From assembly GCA_032718475.1 (NCBI GenBank), contig JAUCBJ010007265.1, forward strand, positions 1-64,000: a DNA stretch of 64,000 nucleotides. The letters are read 5' to 3'. Source of the DNA: Nemertoderma westbladi (taxonomy: Eukaryota; Xenacoelomorpha; Nemertodermatida; Nemertodermatidae). Numbering within the stretch: position 1 is the stretch's first letter; each line of letters opens with the position of its first letter. The position numbers were made by a program, and so were the translations under genes. The notes under the pieces are model-generated. The model ran no database searches. It was not told the DNA's origin and saw only the letters and a program-made list of their open reading frames with translations. Below, in pieces: positions 1 to 11,450 of this stretch.

Positions 1-512
1 TTGAAGTGAATCCAATGTTATTTGATAGACCCTACATGAGTCAGTCTGTGTTCCTTTTATATGTGACTAAAATCAGTGAAGATCGGCAGATTAGTGTGCA
101 GTATTGTGCAGCATTGTGTATGAGTGAGTCTGTTAAAGAAGCATTCCTAAAGAATGCGCCATATATGTGAATTATAATTAAGCCATATCGTTGTGAGTAG
201 TTTAAGTCATAACTCTGTTTATATAGATAAAGCGCCACGTCCTAAAGGAACTGTTAATATTCCCGAAGGTGAATAATATTGTCAGAGATTATATAATACT
301 GTCAGTCGAATAATACATTAGGCTTACATAGCAACAAAATTAAACCGTCGAACCCAATCTCCCGGGAATATCCAGCGGGTGAATGGTCGCGCACGGATTG
401 GTTTCGACTAGTGTAGTGAATCAAATACTTGTCATAGGCTAAAAAGCGATTTAATATCTAGAAGACATCTTAATTTGGCGGGTTAAACTGCCAAAGGTCT
501 GAAAGCGCGAAC
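1..512 (+). repeat. Left copy of ~510-bp inverted repeat
   Basis: Read on the minus strand, this segment matches 62198-62707 almost end to end, at roughly 80-85% identity by eye. Shared blocks include the ends (ggtctgaaagcgcgaac here, its complement at 62198) and the long core around 'gttcctttaggacgtggcgc'. The inner edge at 512 is sharp. The outer edge runs off the window. No coding potential is evident. It is either one end of a mobile element extending left or one of two dispersed copies in opposite orientation. Confidence 0.85.
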
Positions 513-616
513 AAACTTTCCAGTTTGTATAGTATCAGTATCAAACAAACAACCAATTTTTGATGTAACAAGATACTCAACATTAAACAAAGTGATTCGT
601 ATTACACATATTATAT

Positions 617-2240
617 TTAAATTCCTACAAAATGTGAGTTCATCCAAGTGTTGTCCAACATTAACATCAATAAGAATCTTTTGCTCTCAGGAACAATATT
701 GGATGTTTCATGGCATAAGGTAAGTCGGCACTCTCTAATCTCGTTTGCACGGAAGTAATTCGTAATTGCACGGAGGATATCAGCTAGGTCCGCTATAAAC
801 ATTAAGAAACAGCTCGGTGAGAAACAATCGCCTTGTAGAACACCTCTCAGTTGCGTAATTACATTTGAAAACTTGATACCGTCAAATATTTTAACTGAGT
901 TTTGTAGAATGTTTTTTATCAAATCGAATAATTTTCCTTTGATACCAAAAGAGTTATAAATTTTCCCCAATAGTATTGCTCTGTCTACAAGGTCGAAGAA
1001 GGCCTTTCGAAAGTCCACGAAGGCCACATACGCTATTCTAGAATTTCCGTGTGACCTCGGTGACTGCAATTTGTCCGCTATATCGGTTAGTAACTGTTTT
1101 AGAGCCTGTCGTGTCGATTTACCTTCAGAAAACCCGAACTGTTCTGGCGGTAGTTTGTTTCTAATATACTTTCTTACTCGTTTATTTATGATCCTTGTTA
1201 GAGTTTTTAGTAGAACACTAATCAAGGCAATTCCCCTATAATTGTCCGGATCCGACTTGCAGCCTTTGCCCTTATGCAGTACTTTTATGATACTAATGGC
1301 CCAGGTGGACGGAATGCGTCCAATAGTGAGATAAACATTGAAAAGAATAAGCAGAATCGGCAATAACACTGAGAGAGATTGTTTCAAATGTTCATTATAT
1401 ATGCGGTCTGGACCACAAACTTTCTTGTTTGCAGTTGAGTGTATCGCCTCTTTTATTTCTTCTTGAGTTATTGGCTCGTTATACCACGCTGATTCTTCCC
1501 TCTCATCCGATGTAGTTTCTGGTATTGAGTCTACTTCATTGGGGTCGCTTTCGTGTCCGAGTAGGTTTGTGAAATGCTCCTCTAATCTATCTGAAGCGAT
1601 GGGTGCTATGCTGGGAGGCTTTGGCCCCTCAAATATCGTCCAAGGCGTTATCTCGGTTTGTTTCAACTTTTCAAAATGAGTTTTGTTTCATCGTAATCAG
1701 ATTTCTTTTTACGAATTATCTTCTTGTAGTTCCGCCGAGCAATCCAGTAGGCTTCCCTGTCCGTCGCGCAGTTATCCCATCGTAGGCTGAGTTGGATTAC
1801 GGTTTTCTTCGCTTCCTGGCAATCAATATCGAACCATGGCTTTTTATAATTTTTATTTTCTGGTTTTGCCTCAGCCGCTGCCTCTATGCTAGTTGTTAGG
1901 ATGTCGTTTGCAGAGTCTATATCACCCTCCAAGAGGTCTAACCCTATGTCGGATGCATCAATAATATTTCCAAGAAGGTTCACATTTATTTTCCTGCTAA
2001 GTGAGGGCAACTTTCTCTCAATCACAGCGTTCTGGAATTTGGGGCCGGTGAAATCAACCGTTGTAGAAACTCGAAGGTGTTTCCTCAGCGGAGTCGGTAC
2101 GACTTTTACTGGTTGGATTGTGCAGTTCATTAAACGCTGGGAATCGAATATATATAAGATCAATAACGCTGCAACCCTGTGGTGATGAGTAAGTATGGAT
2201 AATGCAGTAGTTTAGTAAAACAAATCCAATAATGTTCAAA
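617..2240 (-). pseudogene. Non-LTR retrotransposon (LINE) fragment, endonuclease tail to partial RT
   Basis: This is a minus-strand LINE pol fragment. The 5' part (about 2240-2160) ends an APE-type endonuclease domain (SVIDLIYI). A linker follows (2163-1663), then a 349-residue reading frame (1666-617) with reverse transcriptase blocks: CGPDRIYNEHLK, NYRGIALISVL, FGFSEGKSTRQAL, FVDFRKAFFDLVDR and LQGDCFSPSCF. The FADD catalytic box expected shortly after the last block is missing and the tail is unrelated, so the copy is broken at its 3' side. A frame change separates linker and RT. It is truncated at both ends, the usual fate of LINE insertions, and cannot be active. The clade is not assigned. 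Confidence 0.85.
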
Positions 2241-3367
2241 CTGTCGGTTTAATTTGTTTCCTCGGTTGCCAGAATCCAGAATTATATATTATATATTATT
2301 ATATATATCATATTATACTTATATATTTATATAAGTATATATTATGTATAAATATGCGAGCTTGAAACGGTGTTCGGTATTAGTACTTGATATGATATAG
2401 ACTCGCAGTTTGTACAATGTGTAAACACCATCTTAGAGTGTCCGGTGGAGTGTTTGAATATTCATTTATTATTTCATTAATTGGTTGATTATAATTGGTT
2501 TTATTGTTGTGTATATATTAATGGAAATATTTGGATATTAATATAATATTAATTCCAAATTATTGGGTACCGGTAATTAACATTCCAACAGTGCAAATAT
2601 TTCCTATCTCAAACTTAATATTTTAATTAATTGTTTCGGTTCTGCAGGAAGCTATTAACTATACTGAGGAAGTTTCTATATCAGTTGCTCCGGAGATCTT
2701 TACTATCGTTATTGAATCTGACCTCCCACGTAGAGCTTATACTGTGTCCGGCCGCCTAGCTTCCAAACCTCATATTATAAGTGTATCTATATAATTTGTA
2801 ATCTTAATATTTTTTATGTAATTTGTTAAGAATAATTTGTTAAATTACTCCGTTGTTAGCTACAATCTTACCCTATCTATATATGCACTGCGACGGCAAA
2901 TTATATTTTTACAAGAATTCCACACTATAATAATATATTTCTTTATATAATATTGATTATCGCTATTTTATTGAGCTATTTTCTTGACCCACGTGAACCA
3001 CGGTGTTTATTCTGTATTTATGATATTATTTTTATTAATATATTTACCTACAGTAGTTGAGCTGCATTTAGTTGATAATATTATATGATATACTCTTACT
3101 GGTATAATTAATTATTTAATTTTATTTCCACGGGGAACGTCGTCCCGTAAGGGGAAGAAATCAGCTCTGCAAGACGCAACTGAACTGAGAGGTGACGCTA
3201 TGTCTGAATGTTCAGATGTAATTACTACTGGGTGCAATCGATCGCTTTACAAGTTAAGAGGGGGGGGGGGGGGGGGGGGGGGGCAGGCATGATTAACATG
3301 ATAGTGATATATGATGATAATATATGCATAGAATTATATTAATATTTATAAATTAAATCATTCTTTA
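2241..3367. other. AT-rich intergenic stretch with a poly(G) tract
   Basis: There are no supportable genes. 2280-2350 is a TA-rich near-palindrome. 3260-3283 is an uninterrupted run of 24 G. The rest is AT-rich sequence up to the TTAA that begins the piggyBac element. Confidence 0.7.
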
Positions 3368-6300
3368 TTAACCCTGTATGTCCCACTGAGACCTACAGGT
3401 AACAACTTCTATTCTTCACTACTACAGCCGCGTTTCAGCATTGTGTGGTTTCTTGATTGGTTGGATGGGTTCATTTGTTATCCAAGTTACCCAATCAGCG
3501 TCATCTTGGGTCAGAGGCAATCTCAAACTGAATATTAAATCATTTGTGTCTCGTGGTCAGAGTTATTCCAAGTAGTGTTCAAGTGCTGATTGTGCAATCC
3601 AAAAAAGCAAATCGAGTGCAATTATTTGATTCAGAAAAATTATTTTGGTGAAGATTCATCATTATTTTACTTAATTATACCAAAATTGATGCAAGGTATA
3701 GTACTATGAAGAATTCACAGCCAAAATTTCAGTCGTTACTTTAGGGTAACGGTGGGCCACTCTGACATCACTTTTTGCGCTAAATGTGAACTGGTCAATA
3801 AATTGATATACAATAGTCTCTTATGATTCCACGTTGTTTTGTACACCTAGGTAAAGAATAAGTTTGCTGACTAAACTACTAAATATATTATTATAAATAG
3901 ATATTAATAAATAGTCGGAATATTCAATAAATAGATAGAAATGTTCGTATTCTCTGTACAGCTGTGCGTAAGTTACACTGTAGAAACGTATTTGATGATA
4001 TGGATACTGGAAAATTTTATGGAACACGTTATAAAAACTCTCATGTTGAGGTGGCCATACCGTCAGATGATAGCGACGATCAACTGATGAGTGATTCTGG
4101 CAGCGAGGATGATGCATATGGTGATACAAACTGGAGTGATGAAGGTGATGACTCTGACGAATCAGACGAACGCGATGATGACGTCATTATAGAGTTCGAG
4201 GAAATAGAGGATGTACTAGCAGATCCAACGATCAATACCGATGATGAGAACATACAGCCAAATCAGATAGAGGTAGATGCGCCAGGGGAGACAGTACATC
4301 ATACAGAGGACGAACAGAGTAGTGGTGGCGATGTGCAGGTCGAACCAAAGACAAACAAGAAATCTAAGAAGAATGTAGTCAACCGGAAGTATTATAGGAC
4401 AAAGACGATTTCTGCAGAGCCGAAATGGCTGGGTAGTTTACCTGATGTAGATGATGTTCTAGAACCAATCGGATATTTCAAGAAGCTTCTCAAAGATGAT
4501 GTGTTGAAGGAAATAGTTTTCCAGACTAATTTGTACTCTGCAGAAAAACGCCTTGATAAACAAATAAATATAACACGAAACGAAATTGAACAGTTCATAG
4601 GAATTTGCTACTATATGTCTGTGTACGGTCTTCCTAGATGCAGATCATATTGGCAGGCCGGTACAAGAGTTGATAAAGTTGTCAACACAATGACGCGCAA
4701 TCGCTGGGAGAGTATAAAAAGAGATCTACACTTGAATGACAATAGTAAGCAAATCGCTAAGGGGTCTCCTGGGCACGATAAAATTTTCAAAATCCGACCA
4801 CTGGTTACTGCTCTCCAGACCAGTCTAAGAGACATTCCAAAGGATGAAGAGCTTTGTGTGGATGAACAGATGGTGCCATTCAAGGGGAAAAATAAAAGCG
4901 GAATAAAGCAATATATGCCCAAGAAACCAAAGAAGTGGGGCTATAAGCTGTTTGTTCTTTGTGATAGCCATGCTATGGCTTACGATTTCGATATTTACAC
5001 GGGAAAGATCGAACCGATTGCTGGACGGCCTGACATTGGGGCAAGTAGTAATATAGTAATTCAACTAGCTGTTGGCATACCTAGACACATGTCATACAAA
5101 CTCTTTTTTGACAACTGGTTTACTAGTGTTATTCTCCAGGTGACACTGGCCAATGAAGGAATATATTGTCTTGGGACAGTCAACGAGAACAGATTAGGTG
5201 ACTGCCCTCTGCCCACGGATAGCGCAATGAAGAAGAAAGGTCGTGGATACCATGAGGAACTGAGATTTACTGTAAACGGAGTTGACTTGCGCGTTGTAAA
5301 GTGGTTTGATAACCGTTGTGTTACTCTCTTATCGACATTCTCTTCCGCAAATCCGACGTCTCTTGTAAAACGGTGGTCTAAACTAACTAAATCATTCATT
5401 GAAGTAGATCGCCCACGTATTGTTGGCACGTACAATAGCTTCATGGGTGGGGTTGATACACTGGATTCTTTGTTGAGTTTGTATAGGATACGAATACGGT
5501 CTAGGAAATGGTACCTTCGATTGGTCTTCCATTTCCTCGATTTTGTCTGTGTCATTGCTTGGCTCTTGTACCGACGTGACTTGCGTAGCTGTAATCCAGC
5601 ACAAAAACCAATTCCACTCCTTCTATTCAAGACGACATTGGCCGAGACCCTGTGTGCACGTGGAAAGTCTGTCTGCAACAAGCGACGAGGGCGACCAAGT
5701 CTAGAAATTGAAAACGGTATTCTTCAGAAGAAAGCGCGATCAATAACCGTTGGTCTGTTGCCTTCCATGGCAGTTCGACAAGATCAGGTTGGCCACTGGC
5801 CTGTGTTCGCTGAGAAAAGGGGACGGTGCAAGAATCCAGACTGTGTTGGGGTTCCTAAGATTATGTGTGAGAAGTGTAGTGCGGTGTCTGGAGGAAAGGT
5901 ATATTTGTGTCTTGGACCGGACCGTAACTGTTTCAAATGCTTCCATTGTGATTGATAACGAATTGGGTATCTATCAATTTTGGTAATTGCTATCGCATTG
6001 ATGTTGAATTGATGTTTGGTTTTCGATATTACATACAGTACAGGGATACAATTTTAGTTGAAAATCTATAATTTTGTATATAATGTAGAGTGCGGAGCAG
6101 AATAATACAGTTTGTACATTTCTGCATATTTTACACATGAACACAAAATGAAAAAAGTTGTCGCGTAATATGTTTCCAACTTTTTCACAAAATTTTTTTC
6201 AAACTCCTAAATTTCATTTCTTAATGGCCCACCGTGACCTCCGGTCACGTGATTCGAAAATCTTCATAAATTAAATATTTTGAAATTTTTTGATGAAAAT

Positions 6301-6386
6301 CATCTCATTAGGTTCATTTTAATGTGAAAGTTATGAAAAAAAAATTGTTGGGACATGGCATCATAATTCGGGCTATAGAGGGTTAA
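3368..6386 (+). mobile_element. Complete piggyBac-family DNA transposon
   Basis: TTAA at 3368-3371 and at 6383-6386 bracket about 3.0 kb. Terminal inverted repeats read CCCTGTATGTCCC at the left and, complemented, CCCTCTATAGCCC at the right. Subterminal inverted blocks with the core ggtgggcca/tggcccacc lie near 3750 and 6225. TTAA targets and CCC-starting ends are the family hallmark. The transposase frame is open, so the copy looks recent and potentially active. The right flank (6387 onward) recurs at about 8752, but the left flank does not match the corresponding sequence, so no clean empty site is visible. Confidence 0.92.
4000..5955 (+). CDS. piggyBac transposase (DDE_Tnp_1_7 family)
   Basis: This is a DDD transposase that catalyses cut-and-paste at TTAA. 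The frame is open from 3964; the first ATG is at 4000, giving about 651 residues. The N-terminal ~120 residues are highly acidic (DDSDDQ, SDEGDDSDESDERDDD), typical of the family. The three catalytic aspartates are recognisable in CVDEQMVPFKG (about residue 287 from the ATG), FFDNWFTS (about 369) and GGVDTLDSLLSLYRI (about 484). The C terminus (last ~45 residues) is a cysteine-rich domain (CKNPDCVG, CEKCSAV, CFKCFHCD) that in this family binds transposon ends and chromatin. Length is normal, and no stops or frameshifts are seen. A pyrimidine-rich stretch ending in cag just upstream (about 3960) could be a splice acceptor. Whether it is expressed cannot be told. Confidence 0.93.
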   Translation: MDTGKFYGTRYKNSHVEVAIPSDDSDDQLMSDSGSEDDAYGDTNWSDEGDDSDESDERDDDVIIEFEEIEDVLADPTINTDDENIQPNQIEVDAPGETVHHTEDEQSSGGDVQVEPKTNKKSKKNVVNRKYYRTKTISAEPKWLGSLPDVDDVLEPIGYFKKLLKDDVLKEIVFQTNLYSAEKRLDKQINITRNEIEQFIGICYYMSVYGLPRCRSYWQAGTRVDKVVNTMTRNRWESIKRDLHLNDNSKQIAKGSPGHDKIFKIRPLVTALQTSLRDIPKDEELCVDEQMVPFKGKNKSGIKQYMPKKPKKWGYKLFVLCDSHAMAYDFDIYTGKIEPIAGRPDIGASSNIVIQLAVGIPRHMSYKLFFDNWFTSVILQVTLANEGIYCLGTVNENRLGDCPLPTDSAMKKKGRGYHEELRFTVNGVDLRVVKWFDNRCVTLLSTFSSANPTSLVKRWSKLTKSFIEVDRPRIVGTYNSFMGGVDTLDSLLSLYRIRIRSRKWYLRLVFHFLDFVCVIAWLLYRRDLRSCNPAQKPIPLLLFKTTLAETLCARGKSVCNKRRGRPSLEIENGILQKKARSITVGLLPSMAVRQDQVGHWPVFAEKRGRCKNPDCVGVPKIMCEKCSAVSGGKVYLCLGPDRNCFKCFHCD

Positions 6387-6481
6387 TACTCTGCCAATGG
6401 CTCCTCACTGGTATTATGTTCACAGATTTCCTCTCGCTAAATGCACCAGCGAAAAATCGACCTTGATCTAAATTTTAATAT
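6387..6481 (+). repeat. Truncated copy of satellite spacer
   Basis: This ~95-bp stretch (tactctgccaatgg ... atgaggggg) repeats 8752-8841 with a few differences. It is the 3' part of the spacer that separates the two satellite blocks and begins exactly at the piggyBac right end. Confidence 0.85.
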
Positions 6482-8611
6482 GAGGGGGATAGCAACAAAC
6501 GAGCAAATGGTCACATGGCTCAATCATACGAACTGAGGCGGGTAGCAACAAACGATCAAATGGTCACATGGCTCAATCATACGAACTAACTGAGGCGGGT
6601 AGCAACAAACAAGCAAATGGTCACATGGCTCAATCATACGAACTGAGGCGGGTAGCAACAAACGATCAAATGGTCACATGGCTCAATCATACGAACTAAC
6701 TGAGGCGGGTAGCAACAAACGAGCAAATGGTCACATTGCTCAATCATACTAACTGAGGCGGGTAGCAACAAACGATCAAATGGTCACATGGCTCAATCAT
6801 ACGAACTAACTGAGGCGGGTAGCAACAAACGAGCAAATGGTCACATTGCTCAATCATACGAACTGAGGCGGGTAGCAACAAACGATCAAATGGTCACATG
6901 GCTCAATCATACGAACTGAGGCGGGTAGCAACAAACGATCAAATGGTCACATGGCTCAATCATACGAACTAACTGAGGCGGGTAGCAACAAACGAGCAAA
7001 TGGTCACATTGCTCAATCATACTAACTGAGGCGGGTAGCAACAAACGATCAAATGGTCACATGGCTCAATCATACGAACTAACTGAGGCGGGTAGCAACA
7101 AACGAGCAAATGGTCACATTGCTCAATCATACGAACTGAGGCGGGTAGCAACAAACGATCAAATGTTCACATGGCTCAATCATACGAACTAACTGAGGCG
7201 GGTAGCAACAAACGAGCAAATGGTCACATTGCTCAATCATACTAACTGAGGCGGGTAGCAACAAACGATCAAATGGCCACATGGCTCAATCATACGAACT
7301 AACTGAGGCGGGTAGCAACAAACGAGCAAATGGTCACATTGCTCAATCATACGAACTGAGGCGGGTAGCAACAAACGATCAAATGGTCACATGGCTCAAT
7401 CATACGAACTGAGGCGGGTAGCAACAAACGATCAAATGGTCACATGGCTCAATCATACGAACTGAGGCGGGTAGCAACAAACGATCAAATGGTCACATGG
7501 CTCAATCATACGAACTGAGGCGGGTAGCAACAAACGATCAAATGGTCACATGGCTCAATCATACGAACTGAGGCGGGTAGCAACAAACGATCAAATGGTC
7601 ACATGGCTCAATCATACGAACTAACTGAGGCGGGTAGCAACAAACGAGCAAATGGTCACATTGCTCAATCATACTAACTGAGGCGGGTAGCAACAAACGA
7701 TCAAATGGTCACATGGCTCAATCATACGAACTAACTGAGGCGGGTAGCAACAAACGAGCAAATGGTCACATTGCTCAATCATACGAACTGAGGCGGGTAG
7801 CAACAAACGATCAAATGGTCACATTGCTCAATCATACTAACTGAGGCGGGTAGCAACAAACGATCAAATGGTCACATGGCTCAATCATACGAACTAACTG
7901 AGGCGGGTAGCAACAAACGAGCAAATGGTCACATTGCTCAATCATACGAACTAACTGAGGCGGGTAGCAACAAACGAGCAAATGGTCACATTGCTCAATC
8001 ATACGAACTGAGGCGGGTAGCAACAAACGATCAAATGGTCACATGGCTCAATCATACTAACTGAGGCGGGTAGCAACAAACGAGCAAATGGTCACATTGC
8101 TCAATCATACGAACTGAGGCGGGTAGCAAAAAACGAGCAAATGGTCACATGGCTCAATCATACTAACTGAGGCGGGTAGCAACAAACGAGCAAATGGTCA
8201 CATTGCTCAATCATACGAACTGAGGCGGGTAGCAACAAACGAGCAAATGGTCACATTGCTCAATCATACGAACTGAGGCGGGTAGCAACAAACGAGCAAA
8301 TGGTCACATGGCTCAATCATACTAACTGATGCGGGTAGCAACAAACGAGCAAATGGTCACATTGCTCAATCATACGAACTGAGGCGGGTAGCAACAAACA
8401 AGCAAATGGTCACATGGCTCAATCATACTAACTGAGGCGGGTAGCAACAAACGAGCAAATGGTCACATTGCTCAATCATACTAACTGAGGCGGGTAGCAA
8501 CAAACGAGCAAATGGTCACATGGCTCAATCATACGAACTGAGGCGGGTAGCAACAAACGAGCAAATGGTCACATGGCTCAATCATACGAACTGAGGCGGG
8601 TAGCAACAAAC
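6482..8611 (+). repeat. Minisatellite array, 53/57-bp units (block 1)
   Basis: About 39 head-to-tail units have the core gcgggtagcaacaaacgatc ... ctcaatcatacgaactgag. The basic unit is 53 bp. A 57-bp variant duplicates AACT (cgaactaactgag). Variants gatcaaatgg/gagcaaatgg and atggct/attgct tend to alternate, giving a ~110-bp higher-order repeat through much of the block. Open frames occur on both strands only because the unit lacks stops in some phases; it is not coding. Confidence 0.97.
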
Positions 8612-8841
8612 ACGTGCGGGAACGAATTTGCGCTGAATGGCAATCTAATGTGGCATAAGAGATCACAATCAAGAAAGGTGTCGGTGATGCTTCAGATATG
8701 GATTCTGGAGTTCAGATGCTCCTCGATCGTGCTCCACCAATACTACATACTCTGCCAATGGCTCTCACTGGTATTATGTTCACAGATTTCCTCTCGCTAA
8801 ATGCACCAGCGAAAAATCGACCTTGATCCAAATTTTAATAT
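8612..8841 (+). other. Unique spacer between satellite blocks, with coding-like frame
   Basis: A 230-bp non-satellite segment. One frame reads a plausible but interrupted peptide (RERICAEWQSNVA, stop, then about 50 codons containing VGDASDMDSGVQMLLDRAP and MALTGIMFTDFLSLNAPA). No family is recognised. Its last ~90 bp recur at 6387, so spacer plus satellite probably forms a longer repeating unit. Confidence 0.5.
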
Positions 8842-9428
8842 GAGGGGGATAGCAACAAACGAGCAAATGGTCACATGGCTCAATCATACGAACTGAGGCG
8901 GGTAGCAACAAACAAGCAAATGGTCACATTGCTCAATCATACGAACTGAGGCGGGTAGCAACAAACGATCAAATGGTCACATGGCTCAATCATACTAACT
9001 AACTGAGGCGGGTAGCAACAAACGAGCAAATGGTCACATGGCTCAATCATACGAACTGAGGCGGGTAGCAACAAACAAGCAAATGGTCACATGGCTCAAT
9101 CATACGAACTGAGGCGGGTAGCAACAAACAAGCAAATGGTCACATGGCTCAATCACACGAACTGAGGCGGGTAGCAACAAACAAGCAAATGGTCACATGG
9201 CTCAATCATACTAACTGAGGCGGGTAGCAACAAATGAGCAAATGGTCACATGGCTCAATCATACGAACTGAGGCGGGTAGCAACAAACAAGCAAATGGTC
9301 ACATGGCTCAATCATACTAACTGAGGCGGGTAGCAACAAACGAGCAAATGGTCACATGGCTCAATCATACTAACTGAGGCGGGTAGCAACAAACGATCAA
9401 ATGGTCACATGGCTCAATCATACGAACT
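8842..9428 (+). repeat. Minisatellite array, 53-bp units (block 2)
   Basis: About 11 units of the same satellite as block 1, mostly 53 bp with one 57-bp AACT-duplicated unit near 8995. Variants 'caagcaaatgg' and 'caatcacacg' are specific to this block, suggesting partly independent homogenisation. Confidence 0.97.
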
Positions 9429-9432
9429 TATA

Positions 9433-9505
9433 ATATGCATCATAATAACCTGGTATACTCAAATATTGCCAGCTCAATATTGCAGAGCTCAACATAAGAG
9501 CAGTG
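9433..9505 (+). repeat. 73-bp direct repeat, copy 1
   Basis: Identical but for one base to 17611-17683 (core cataataacctggtatactc ... agagcagtg). Flanks differ on both sides. Only this 73-bp block is shared across the 8.2-kb interval that contains the Helentron remains. Confidence 0.9.
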
Positions 9506-9603
9506 TTATATATGACTCTATATCTGATAATATAATATATAATAATAATATTAATATTAATATTAATATATGATAATATAATATAATATCTGACTCTATA
9601 TGG

Positions 9604-10596
9604 GTTGATGGGCTCGGCAAAAGAATCCTACTGCGCAAGTCAGATATTCAGACCGCCCACCAATATCTCAACAACCAAGTAAACTTAGGTGTCCCTCTAG
9701 CAGCGGACTTAGTGCAGGACATTTTCCAACTGATCATGGATGGAGACGATGAGACCATCAACCTTTTCGTCGATGAAACCTCCACCACACCGATTGTCGT
9801 TGACGTCCTTTCTAATATAACCCCCTTCCAGCCTGAAAAGTTCCTAATCCATTTGATGCTCACTATGAGTAAGTTTCAAACGGAACTTGACCTATATTCG
9901 GCACCAAATTTATTAGTTGCTTTTCAGCGTTGTGGACTTATTCCTGATGCAGCCAATGTCACCCCGGATGACATAAGAAACCTTCGCCGCCGCTACCTTG
10001 TAGACCAACTGGCCCACTACCCCATTAGTACACGTCAGTTTGAGAGAATGTTGGAGACAGCCGACAACGTTTTAACATCTCTTTTACGTGGTGAGGAATT
10101 AAATTATTCCAGTTTACTTTTGGCTCAAGAAAATTTATTTAGAGAGAAAATTTCACGGGAAGTACAGGTTATTGGAAAAACGTTTTGTAAAAATATTACT
10201 GATGCATTAAAAGAGAAAAAGGTGCCACTACCCTTAAATTATGATGCTGAGGTAATGGACCAGTCATCGAACTGGCGGCCTCAAATCACCCAAATAAGAG
10301 ACCAATCTCTCGAATCTATTCAAGAACAGCAACAAACTCTTAAACTTTGCTGTGAGGCAATTGATTCATATTTCGAACACAACGCCAAATTTGTAAAACC
10401 AATTTTAATCTGTGGGGACCCAGGTACAGGTAAGACCTGGGTGATGCTAAATGCTGCAGCCTATGCATTATCTAAAAATTTAAAGATTACAATGACTGCC
10501 ATAACAGGAAATAAAGCCTCAGAGCTCGGTGGTGTCCATTACCACAAACTCAAAGCCATGCGTGAAGACAGAAATAAAATACAGGCCAACGTCTGA
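9604..10596 (+). pseudogene. Helentron/Helitron helicase fragment (Pif1-like, N-terminal part)
   Basis: An open frame of about 330 codons. The first ~260 residues are the Rep-to-helicase linker seen in Helitron-type RepHel proteins (GKRILLRKSDIQTAHQYL, then a leucine-rich helical region). Near the end comes a Walker A loop, GDPGTGKT (about 10417-10440), followed by ITGNKASELGGVHYHKL, the start of a Pif1/RecD-like SF1B helicase domain. The frame stops before motifs Ia-VI, so it cannot be a working helicase. Immediately downstream lies a repeat (10766-11305) that is also found after the second Helentron block, so this looks like the 3'-side fragment of a first copy in tandem with a second. Confidence 0.78.
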
Positions 10597-10765
10597 AAAG
10601 TGCTCAGGGGCGGACCCCTGACAGCCTGAATACTGAAATAGGGAAAAATTATAGGCCTAATAGTTAATGTAATCCGGTAGTACTGTAGTACTTCTAATAA
10701 TAGTATAATATACTGTAATAATAGCTTAATAGTATAATTATATAGTAGTATTATAATAGTATAAC
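10597..10765. other. AT-rich linker
   Basis: A TA/AT-rich stretch (repeats of 'taatagtataat') after the helicase fragment. No feature is recognised. Confidence 0.5.
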
Positions 10766-11305
10766 TGAATAATGGACCGCATAAACATAAGTGGGAATTA
10801 TCCACATATTTCCATTTTCAACAGTACCGGTACTGATTCGGGTCGAGGTCGTGGGGGTGGGTGGGGCCGTCGTGGGCGGCGATTCCGTCCATACACTGCC
10901 CCCCTGTCGACCATGCTTCCGCCGACATGATACCCACCACTCCTACCGGTGCCGCCGGCACCACCGGCACCATCTTCCCCACCGCTGGCGCCATCCACAC
11001 CACCACCGCTGCCATCCACGCCACCACCAGCGCCATCCATGCCACCACTGGCACCATCCACACCACCGCTGGCGCCATCCACGCCACCACCAGCGCCATC
11101 CACGCCACCTCCGGCGCCATCACTGCCGGCGCCACCACCACCACTTTGGTGGACTTTAATATTAATATATTTATTTTTAATAATAGTTAAAATATCTTAA
11201 ATTATTATTAATGAATGCAAAGAAAAAGTGACAAATTTGTTGAAAATAAAATTTCATTAGTTTAGAAGACTTGAAACATCTTACACTACCCCGAGGCTCA
11301 TCTCT
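10766..11305 (+). repeat. Direct repeat A, copy 1, with Arg/Gly-rich mini-ORF and GC-rich codon repeat
   Basis: Shares its left ~160 bp and right ~150 bp with 16693-17110. It starts with an ATG (10772) opening a 52-codon frame with an RG-rich run (GRGRGGGWGRRGRRFRP). Copy 2 has a stop after 9 codons. Next is a trinucleotide-phased GC-rich minisatellite (about 10945-11145, ccaccaccgcc-type) that is open in several frames and reads as proline-, histidine- or alanine-rich. It ends with an AT-rich tail and 'cccgaggctcatctct'. Probably Helentron 3' or interelement sequence; coding status is unproven. Confidence 0.75.
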
Positions 11306-11450
11306 CTTGGCTATTACCTATTTGATATTTTATTACTTCTCTAACAAAAGCAAGATTGCCATATCATTGGGTTGCTTAAGAAATTGTATCTGACTCGGTT
11401 TGGGATCGAACCCGGAACCTCAAAGTTAAAACCTCAAAAAATTTGGGTTC
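11266..11450 (-). repeat. SINE-like copy 1 with Pol III B-box-like motif
   Basis: On the minus strand the segment carries GGTTCGATCCC (around 11400-11412), a good RNA polymerase III B box, then 'gagtcaga-acaatttctta', and a tail ending near 'gatgtttcaag'. The same order of blocks recurs at 11805-12030. No convincing A box is seen. A tRNA-derived SINE is the simplest reading. Confidence 0.5.

Noticed and set aside
7832-8064. Open frames on both strands in the satellite (repetitive peptides)
   Set aside because: They follow from a stop-free phase of the 53/57-bp unit; no start, motif or independent conservation.
6482-9428. CRISPR-like array
   Set aside because: The units are contiguous tandem repeats without unique spacers, in a eukaryotic context.
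10791-11200. Proline-, histidine-, alanine- and glycine-rich frames on both strands
   Set aside because: A single GC-rich trinucleotide repeat is open in all these frames at once, so none can be preferred as coding.
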